A stretch of 64,000 nucleotides of DNA from the NCBI GenBank assembly GCA_003254885.1, contig QANT01002889.1, positions 62,001 through 126,000 of the forward strand, written 5' to 3'. The notes beneath the pieces were generated by a model that worked only from the letters and a program-made list of their open reading frames with translations, had not been told where the DNA came from and did no database searches. This stretch comes from Purshia tridentata (Eukaryota > Streptophyta > Magnoliopsida > Rosales > Rosaceae). A program made the translations under genes and the position numbers. Shown here piece by piece: positions 51,088 through 64,000 of this stretch. Every line of letters begins with the position of its first letter. Within the stretch, counting starts at the first letter, position 1.

Positions 51088-51829
51088 TTTGGTGTCTCCA
51101 AGAAACAGTACTGCTGCTTATTTCTTTAATGTGCAAACTGCAACGATTCTCTTGAATAACTACCACTGCAATTAAAAGAACAACTTAACATAGAATAGGA
51201 CAAAAACGTCATTCAACTGCAGTCATATTAAATTTCAAAACACTCATAATCACAAAATGTTCTCTTGCCACCAGACCATGAATTTGAATCATCGACTAAA
51301 ATGACTTTTTACTGAATACGTGGTCCAAATTCACAGTCTAGTAACAAAACATAGAGTTGGTAAGAGAAAAAGAGATAGTGAGAGAGATGGAGATCGAGTT
51401 TGAAGGCATAAGTGAAATATTTGCAGGGCAAGAAAGCAGAAGAATTTAAAAACAAGTTCTGGTCTACCTTTAAAGGGTCTTCAAGTTCTGGAGAAACCAG
51501 CCCAAGAAAAATGGTACAGTTTGAGTTGGAGTTTGAATGAATGAGAGGTAGGTAGATATATGGGTAGCAGTGAACTTAGATCTGATGATCTGATCCCAAG
51601 CTTTCCGTGTGTTTGTGAAATGAGCATTCAAAGTTTAGTAGAAGCTCATTGAATGCTCTCCTATGCGAGAGGAAGAGAAAGAGAGAGAGTCTGGTTTGAG
51701 AGGAATATTAAAGACCACCCTGAAAATTGAAACGTTGCTGTCGCATGGAATGGTTAGGGGGGTTGGGAAATCAAAAACAACAAAAGGTCAAAGTTGTGGG
51801 TGAGTGAGTTTGACTTCGATCTTGTCCCT

Positions 51830-51837
51830 CCACGTGG
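51830..51837. promoter_or_regulatory. Palindromic G-box
   Basis: CCACGTGG, a perfect G-box, about 740 bases upstream of the kinesin-14 ATG; a W-box-like TTGACT lies about 20 bases away. Confidence 0.35.
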
Positions 51838-53882
51838 CATCAGTGAAGTCCAAGCAGATTGTGTTGAGTGTAGTATGATGTTGGGCTCTTTTGATCTTTG
51901 GACCGGACGGCAAGATTTATGCTTTATAAAAGCCTTGTTCTTTGGACGATAATGTTGCAATTGCATGGTTGGTCCTCTATGTTAATGGTGTTCGCCAACT
52001 ACATGCTGAAACATCCATAATTCAAAACCATAGTGTGTTGTTACTGCAAAAACTGTTTGAGCTTAATTTTCCTTCAGGCTCCGAAAAATCAAAACATGAA
52101 GTTAAATAACGTATTTGCCCCCATGAGTAATGTAGCCCTGCAGGCGTCAATCAGGTAAAGTAAGTTGTGATGCTTTCAATTAATATTTTCAGCTGGTGGT
52201 AGCTGGGTCACATTCTTCATGGGAATAAAGGCAAACTGAAAGTGTACGTTAGGTGTTTTTTTTTTTTGGGTTTGAAGTAAAGAAGAGGCAAATTCAATTC
52301 CAATGAGGCCCACTTTCGAACGTTGGATTCCCCCACTTTTAAATGATTGCGGAGGGAAAGCTTTTCAAATCTTTTTTACATTTTGTACCCCATTTAATGG
52401 ACCACTATGTGGAAGGTTCTCTCTATCAAATTATGGGCTTGAATTGCTTTTTATTAACTAACTTTTCTTTGGATTGGTTAAAGTTAATTAATTTATGTGG
52501 GAGAAGATCAAGACTTCACTTATAAGCATCTATGTTCCTTGGAGTCAAATTTGTTACAGTTAAGGACAACAAAGACTATTTACCATGTAGATTCAGGGAG
52601 AGCTCAATGGTCCTTGATGTTGCAGATCAGGATTAAGAAAGATAATTATCATATTGATAGCACTCATGACTCGTATTGAGTACAACTTGTTTTTGCAAAA
52701 CTGACTTATTAAATAGAAAACCAACAACTTTTGTAATAACCCAATATTTGATATGTTCTATTTTTTCAATGTTGAATATTATAATTTTAACCCTGGCAAA
52801 AAAGAAAAGAAAAGAATTTGAACATTTGACTACATTAAATTCCAAAATAGTACGTTATTTCCATTTCATTTTTTTCTTCAGAAACATTATTGCATACATG
52901 AGATAAAATGATTATTTGGGTCCCCATTATCATTCACACATGCTAGTGGCTAGGCCCTTTTTTGTGCGTGCTTTAGGTTTTGATTGCAGGCATCTGAATT
53001 AGTGTACCACAATATTTGTATTATTTGAGAAACAAACACAGAAGATAACTTTCATCAATATAAACTTATAAGCAGCTGCACGCCTGATATCGTTGTATTA
53101 TTTAAATTAATAAACTAATAAAACCTTAAATTAAATACGAAATCTTAAAATATAATTAAATATAAATAAAACCCCATTGTCAAACCAAAAAAAACCCATG
53201 TCCTCTCTTCTCACCCACGGGCCACGGCACATGCACATGCTGCCTTAAATGAATATATTTTTCTTATATTCACGTAAACTTGTTTGTTTGTAGGAGGTTT
53301 TCCGGGGGTAGAGGCCTTGAAACTAACACACAGGGCCAGTGGTCCAGGTGAAGAAAGTGTTCCTCTTTTTTTTTGGGGCTATTAAACTGCATGGCATATG
53401 CATGATCAAATCTGGGCTGAACCATTTTGAAGAGGAATGAACCTTTGCACCCAAGAAAAAGAAAGTTCTGAAATGTAGTTTAACAACTTAATCCCATTTA
53501 GTAGCAGGCCAATTTGGGCCAAGCTTCAGAGAACAGCCACCATACCATATTGGGTTCTTGTTTCTGATGGCCCAGACCAAAAGTGTAATGCATTTTTTAT
53601 AGCAGACCGTAAAAACCGTGGCGCGTAAACACACGGAAGACTTTCTCATCTCATAGACATCGGTTAGAGAGTGGGTCCCTATCCGATTCAGCGCCACGAT
53701 GGACAGGCACGAAGGCTCAATCTGAATTCAGATCCAACCCCGCCCACCGTACGAACCAAAAATATCAGAGAGAGAGAGAGATAGAGCGCGGTGGCTTAAC
53801 CGTAATATCTACCAAACCCAGGCCCATTTTAGTCTTCAACTAATACACTTCGGTGCGAGGTCTTCCTCGCCTCTGGCTCCAC

Positions 53883-53890
53883 TATTTAAA
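53883..53890 (+). promoter_or_regulatory. TATA-like box of uridine kinase-like gene
   Basis: TATTTAAA, followed about 60-110 bases later by a CT-rich leader that ends at a clear splice donor (53996/53997). Confidence 0.45.
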
Positions 53891-53996
53891 CCCATTGGAT
53901 CGGTCTGTATCAGCCTCATCATTCGCTCTCTATTTCTCTCTGTGATTCTTCAAAAGTTTGCCTTCGAATCTCTCTCTAGAATTCTCAGTTCACCAG

Positions 53997-55097
53997 GTAA
54001 CGCATTGGTGGATTCGCATTTCAGTTTTGTTTACTGAATCTAAATTCTTGAATTTTCTATTCAATTATTTTTGAATTTTAATTGTATTTTTGATTCGGAG
54101 GTTTGGTTGGTTGATTCAAGTGTGATATAATTGATTCTTGTGTTATGGACATTGGATCTATGAATTGATATTAACCAAAAGTTACTGTTTCTAGTGCTTT
54201 ACTTCAATTTCATTTTCCATGATAAGCTGTGTGTGCATATGTATGTGTGTATATATATGTATATCCATGTAGTGTGGGTCTCTGTGTGCGTATTACATAT
54301 ATGTATCGGAAGTGTAAATGTGCAATGATTAAGAAGTGAAGGTTGAGTTTTCTTGAGTTACTTGTTTTGGTGTCATTGTGTTTCCATGCAATTGAATCTG
54401 CTTTTCTGGTGCCATTGTGATTGGAATCCGATTGTTCCGTGATATTATTGTTTTGAACTTGAGTGGTACACGGAACATAAAGTTGATGTGGTCCCAACTA
54501 ATGTGGTATTTTTTGGTATGTATTTGAAGAACATCAGTGGCTCTTTCATATTGTTTTTGTATTATTGTTGCTTGCTTTATCAATAATTTCAGCTTACGCT
54601 TTTAGCTCCTATAATATGTAAGCTAATGTCTAGTTGTAACAACGCACACAGACACATTGAACCAATAGCAATATTTTCTGTAAGATTCCCCAACAATATT
54701 TGCATATAGATATTTAAACTGGTAACAGTGTTTTCATTTCGTTTGTTGGAATGTTATGTTGCAATGAATTTGTCAAGGGATATTTTACTATTAATATTTA
54801 ATAGTATCATTTTAGACTTGCGGAAGTTACATGTACAGAGTACTTAAAAGTATGCGAGAAAATATAGATCCACCCCTACCCAAGTGAACTTACCTGTTAG
54901 CTCTACCTGAATTTGACCCAATCTTGGCTTAATCAATTAAAATGCTACTGCCAAGGTAGGGTTGAATGCTGCTTTGGACTAAGATTAGACCTCATAGGAT
55001 TGCATATTTATTAAGTAGCTATATGTTTTCGATTCTTTGTATGATCTTGAAAATTTGTTACATGACCCTATCAACATTCTTCCCTGTTTCTCTGTAG
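53997..55097 (+). other. 5' UTR intron of uridine kinase-like gene
   Basis: Donor CACCAG/GTAACG and acceptor CTGTAG/ATCT frame a 1.1 kb intron ending four bases before the ATG. It is T-rich and carries TTGGATCTA and related motifs near 54150-54160, like introns that boost expression. Confidence 0.6.
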
Positions 55098-55101
55098 ATC
55101 T

Positions 55102-59717
<4,616 letters not shown>

Positions 59718-60740
59718 TTACCTGAAAAACTGCTATTTGGTCCAACCCCATTATCAGCTTGAATTATTTTCAGCAATGGAGAATCAGCTCAGCTTGCCCA
59801 GACAGTATTGTGCTGTGCACTATATCTACATCCAGTGTTTTAAAATTTTTTGACTTTATCGATCAAATCTAGAACAATCATCTTTTGAATTTTTTATAAT
59901 TTTCTTTGTCATTTTACAAATGACGTTTTTTACATTTGACAATACAGTGAGAAGGGTTGGACACCGAGTTGTCATAGCAGGCCTTGAGTGTGTGTGCCTA
60001 GATAGTCAAGCTCCCTTTAAAACTTGTTTTCCATTTGTATGGATATAGGAGTCAATTTACTTGCAAAATGAATAGCCTCCCTATAATATATGTATTTATG
60101 AACGAGGACATTTTAACTGTAATAAGATGATATTCTTTGTTACTTGCACGAGTTTGAATGCGCCTTTCTGTTCAGTTTGTTTCTTTGGTTGTCATGTGCA
60201 AGTTTCATATAGTCTACTCTACTACAAAGTCTAGAAAGCTTCCAAGCGTAATTGTTCGAGGGATATTCTTTGGTGAATTTAAAGCTGCCTATACAACCCA
60301 CAGTGAACCAGTTGTTAGTCGTTGATGTATTTGAACTTTTCACGGTGAGATCGATCTCCACGTGCATCAATGTTGACAGTCGATTGGACTCTCGCTAGTG
60401 TCTTTGTACTAATAATGGAAAGAAAACAGAAAGTTGTAGTGGCTGAGGGTTGTCCTTAATATGAGTCTCTTCAAGTTCGAGTAATTGGATGAGGGTCGCA
60501 TTAGGCTTTCCACAAATTTGTATGCCCGAGGATGAGTTGCCACTTGGCAAAGAGAGTGATCACTCATTGCTCTATCCTAGGATGATAACCTTCTTCGGGC
60601 TAACATTTTGACACGTGTTGGTGCATGCCCTCGTGGATTCCGTTGGAGATATTGTCTATAAACTATATAGATTGTTGGTTGTGTGAGTTAGGTTTTTTAC
60701 TTTGGACCTGCTTTATCCATTTCCTGCTAAATCCTCAACC
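59718..60740. other. Spacer and aldolase promoter
   Basis: The uridine kinase-like 3' UTR occupies the first few hundred bases. From about 60420 the sequence is less AT-rich and resembles a promoter. No gene recognised. Confidence 0.4.
60611..60618 (+). promoter_or_regulatory. ABRE/G-box-like element upstream of aldolase
   Basis: ACACGTGT, 123 bases before the ATG; a GATAACC motif lies about 25 bases further upstream. Such elements often mediate light or abscisic acid response. Confidence 0.4.
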
Positions 60741-62143
60741 ATGTCAGCCTTTGTTGGAAAGTATGCTGGTAATCTCTCTCTCCCCGACACTCTTAACTAT
60801 CATAAGTCATTGTTATGGCAAAAAAGAATTAAAAAGGTTTACATGTCAAGAAAAATGTAGGCATAGAGGTGAAGGCAAGCATTCAAACACTTTGATTTTG
60901 GGCATGCAGATGAACTTATCAAGAATGCCAAGTACATTGCGACCCCAGGCAAGGGCATATTGGCAGCTGATGAGAGCACAGGCACCATTGGAAAGCGTCT
61001 AGCCAGCATCAAAGTCGAGAACATTGAGTCCAACCGCCAAGCCCTCCGCGAGCTCCTCTTCACCTCTCCCAACGCTCTCTCCCACCTCTCTGGTGTCATC
61101 CTTTTTGAGGAGACCCTCTACCAAAAGACCTCCGATGGCAAACCCTTTGTCCAAGTCCTCCAGGAAAACAATGTCATCCCAGGTATGCTCTAAAATTTCA
61201 ATAATATATTTGTTTTCTACTTTGTCGATATTTCTATAAACATGGAATACGTTGACCTTAGGTATCAAAGTTGATAAGGGCACTGTTGACTTAGCCGGGA
61301 CAAATGGAGAAACCACAACCCAAGGGTTTGACTCTCTTGGAGCTAGGTGCCAGCAGTACTATAAGGCTGGTGCACGCTTTGCCAAGTGGCGAGCCGTGCT
61401 GAAGATTGGGCCCACTGAGCCCTCTGAGTTGGCTATTCAGCAGAATGCACAGGGTTTGGCTCGCTATGCCATCATCTGCCAAGAGAATGGACTGGTGCCC
61501 ATTGTTGAACCAGAAATTTTGACTGATGGGGCACATGACATTAAGAAATGTGCTGCTGCCACTGAACTTGTGCTTGCAGCAGTTTACAAGGCACTGAATG
61601 ATCAACATGTGCTGCTTGAAGGCACACTTCTTAAGCCCAACATGGTCACACCAGGCTCTGACAGTCCAAAGGTACTTAATTTTCACTCAACCACGTACAC
61701 ATAAGTAACTATGCTTCATTATAAGCATAAAAGATCAAAATTTAAAATCCATGGTTAAATGACTTTTGTTTTGTTTACAGGTTGCGCCAGAAGTGATTGC
61801 TGAGTACACAGTGACTGCCCTCCGCCGAACAGTCCCAGCTGCAGTACCCGGGATTGTGTTTCTGTCCGGAGGGCAGAGCGAGGAAGAGGCAACACTGAAT
61901 CTGGATGCAATGAACAAGTTGCATGTGTTGAAGCCATGGACTCTTTCATTCTCATTTGGCAGAGCTTTGCAATCAAGCACACTCAAGACTTGGTCTGGAA
62001 AGAAGGAGAATGTTGGGAAAGCCCAGGAGGCATTTTTGACGAGGTGCAAGGCCAATTCAGAGGCCACCCTTGGAAACTACTCTGGAGGAACTTCTGGTGG
62101 ACTGGCTTCAGAGAGTTTGTATGTTAAGGGATACAAGTACTAG
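60741..62143 (+). CDS. FBA: Cytosolic class I fructose-bisphosphate aldolase (4 exons)
   Basis: Exons 60741-60768, 60910-61182, 61262-61671 and 61781-62143 encode 357 residues. The protein starts directly with [19 protein letters not shown] and has no transit peptide, so it is the cytosolic form. Motifs: [39 protein letters not shown] and VPIVEPEIL. The active-site [15 protein letters not shown] contains the Schiff-base lysine. Also present are [12 protein letters not shown] and [14 protein letters not shown], and the C-terminus ends in tyrosine (GYKY), needed for catalysis. It interconverts fructose-1,6-bisphosphate with DHAP and glyceraldehyde-3-phosphate in glycolysis and gluconeogenesis. 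The first coding exon is only 28 bases. A promoter ACACGTGT lies 123 bases upstream. Confidence 0.96.
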
Positions 62144-63344
62144 TACTACACCTTTCTATGGGGTCTGGGGTTCGGAACTATCAATTGCATTGCATGTATC
62201 AACTAAATTCGATCAACTTGTATTTAATCTTTTCCACCCTTACTCTTGGTATATTCTACCATGTTCATATTATCGATGCTTAACTTAGTTGTTTTCTGAC
62301 GGACTCACATTATTCCTTCTTCTAACTAAGCAGATGGTTCAAGTTTGTTCATATATGTTATTAAATGCAGCATGTTATTTCTTCAGTAAGGAATTGAATA
62401 CTTCAATATTAATCAATTAATATGAACTAATTAATAAATGAACAAATTATTTTAAAAAATGACATATTAAAATATATACTTTCTACAATTTTAAAGAGAA
62501 AATTGAATACTTGAGACATGGTCATTCTTGAGGAGACCTATGTTCGGTATATATTTTGCTAGACCTAAATAATATAAAAATTACATGAATGTATATGGAG
62601 GTCGAAGACATCATTTATATAGTTTGCAATGGACTTGAGAATCTCTCTTCTTCTTCTTTTTATTTGAAAATAGGGAATCTCATTAATGTGAAATTATTTA
62701 AAATAGAATGAATACGATATTAAGTCTTCCCTCATCAATGGACTTCTTACCCATTAAATTTTTTCATTCTCATATGTATGTAAACACTTAATGATAATCA
62801 TTCCACTATTTTTTAATCTCCGATGCAAGTAAATACAGAATTAGAATAGAACGACATTAGCTTCCATTCGTTTGACTCTTATTTCATGTATGTAAATATG
62901 TCATTACTTAGTAAATTACTAAAATAATAGTAAATGTTGAAAACCCTAAATTAAATCCTAAGATTTCGGTACAAATTAAAGTATGTGATAAATGACATGA
63001 CAATCTTCTTCTCGAAAAATAGAAATAATGTAGTTCACACAAATTTGGGATATCTGTGACATGGCAACGATGATGCACAAAACTTTTTAAGAGATGATGA
63101 AGTAGAAAGCAGTAGAAGTATTTGGGCCAGAAACACACAAAAAAGCCCATAAAGTGGGTCAAGATGCCGGGTCCGATTAGAAAGAAGCAGCCCGGAATAC
63201 GGTGCGTTGGGAGCTTAAAATCCGGACGAAACGGTGAGTTTTGAGGCTCTCTTTAATCTCTGAATCGCCTTATCGATCTTTGAATCTGTCGCTGTGTGTA
63301 TCACTGAAACTCTCTGCTTTCAGAAATTTGAGTACCGACCAAGC
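62144..63344. other. Spacer between aldolase and SufE
   Basis: Aldolase 3' UTR, then AT-rich DNA with no open frame of note. The last 150 bases become less AT-rich and carry the SufE promoter or leader. Confidence 0.4.
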
Positions 63345-64000
63345 ATGTCGCCGTCTTCTTCAATCTCATCGTCGTTTCGATTATTCGCCACCAAAATCCC
63401 ATACTCTCCTCTTATCCCGAAAACCCTCTCAACCTCACCAAAACATCTCAACCTCGCTTTCTTCACAAGACCCATCACTTTTCAAAGAATACCCACCATA
63501 TCCTCATCCCCATCAATAACATCTGCATCAGCATCAGCATCAAGCTCGATGTCTCTGCAAGCCATTGAAGAACTCCCTCCCAAGCTTCAAGAAATAGTGA
63601 AACTCTTTCAGTCGGTGCAAGTACCCAAGGCCAAGTACGAGCAGCTCTTGTTCTACGGAAAGAACCTCAAACCCCTCGACGCCCAATTCAAAACCAAGCA
63701 GAACAAGGTCGAGGGCTGTGTCTCTCAGGTCTGGGTCAGGGCCTACCTCGACTCGGACAAAAACGTCTTCTTTGAGGCCGATTCTGACTCGGTTCTCACC
63801 AAGGGACTCGCTGCTCTGCTAGTTAACGGGCTCTCTGGCCAACCCGTCCATGAGGTTTTGAGGGTCTCACCAGATTTCGCGGCCCTTCTTGGGCTTCAGC
63901 AGAGCTTAACACCTTCGAGGAATAATGGGTTTTTGAATATGTTGCAGTTGATGCAGAAAAAGGCTCAGGAGTTGTTGATTGTGGAAGAAGAAAAAGGCTT
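63345..64000 (+). CDS. SUFE1: Plastid SufE sulfur acceptor, 5' part (runs off window)
   Basis: Open frame from ATG 63345 to the edge, 218 residues without an intron. The first about 65 residues (MSPSSSISSSFRLFATKIPY) are Ser-rich with no acidic residues, a plastid and perhaps mitochondrial presequence that ends in a Ser/Ala-rich run ([10 protein letters not shown]). The SufE domain follows: LPPKLQEIVKLFQSV, KYEQLLFYGKNLKPL, then NKVEGCVSQVWVRAYLD with the sulfur-accepting cysteine. Also visible are KGLAALLVNGLSGQP and LQQSLTPSRNNGFLNML. SufE takes sulfane sulfur from the desulfurase NFS2 and stimulates it for Fe-S cluster assembly. In Arabidopsis SUFE1 a BolA domain follows; that part would lie beyond the window. 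Confidence 0.93.
   Translation, partial: MSPSSSISSSFRLFATKIPYSPLIPKTLSTSPKHLNLAFFTRPITFQRIPTISSSPSITSASASASSSMSLQAIEELPPKLQEIVKLFQSVQVPKAKYEQLLFYGKNLKPLDAQFKTKQNKVEGCVSQVWVRAYLDSDKNVFFEADSDSVLTKGLAALLVNGLSGQPVHEVLRVSPDFAALLGLQQSLTPSRNNGFLNMLQLMQKKAQELLIVEEEKG

Larger units (their letters stand above)
51088..53939. other. Divergent promoter region, kinesin-14 and uridine kinase-like genes
   Basis: About 2.85 kb. GA/CT-rich patches near 51360-51400 and 51670-51690 belong to the kinesin promoter or leader. The middle (52400-53300) is AT-rich and featureless to me. The last 200 bases hold uridine kinase-like promoter motifs: GGCCCA (site II) at 53821 and TATTTAAA at 53883. Confidence 0.45.

Overview
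This is a gene-rich stretch of a eudicot nuclear genome. Nearly every gene is intron-rich with GT-AG splice sites, intergenic DNA is AT-rich, and the products are plant-specific (CBL calcium sensor, plant defensins, CH-domain kinesin-14, RGI-type receptor kinase, plastid SufE and FKBP). A rosid, possibly Rosaceae, is my guess, but the species is not fixed by anything I can read. Exon boundaries were worked out by hand from reading frame and splice sites; expect an error of 1-2 bases in places.

Layout. 0.5-4.8 kb: four tandem plant defensin genes on the + strand. The fourth has a proline-rich tail. 6.3-7.9 kb (+): a small glycine-rich plastid protein like YELLOW LEAF 1. 8.5-13.6 kb (-): a formin-binding-protein-4-like protein with two WW domains. 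15.7-17.7 kb (+): CBL2/CBL3-type calcium sensor. 19.1-22.0 kb (-): cytosolic HSP90 with a TATA box and heat-shock element. 23.5-25.8 kb (+): plastid FKBP16-1-like immunophilin. 26.9-29.3 kb (+): SFT2-like Golgi traffic protein. 29.3-34.2 kb: a 4.9 kb stretch with no gene seen. 34.2-37.5 kb (+): RGI3-like LRR receptor kinase with a frameshifted C-terminus. 38.8-41.3 kb (-): RecX-like gene with a MITE in an intron. 42.2-43.1 kb (-): single-exon DUF868 protein. 44.1-51.1 kb (-): 17-exon kinesin-14 with an AT-AC intron. 55.1-59.7 kb (+): uridine kinase/UPRT-like protein. 60.7-62.1 kb (+): cytosolic class I aldolase. 63.3 kb to the edge (+): plastid SufE, cut by the window end.

The genes do not form one pathway. 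From memory, however, seven of them (SufE, uridine kinase-like, aldolase, RGI3, SFT2-like, FKBP16-1, CBL3) have their counterparts in Arabidopsis within At4g26500-At4g26570. The window is therefore a conserved ancestral block with HSP90, RecX, DUF868 and kinesin-14 interspersed. The accessory part is the defensin array at the left end. I found no CRISPR array, rRNA, tRNA or intact retroelement. The most unusual items are the Art v 1-like defensin, the AT-AC kinesin intron, the RGI3 frameshift, the promoter block shared by the YL1-like and CBL genes, and a promoter box kept at fixed spacing in three defensin genes.
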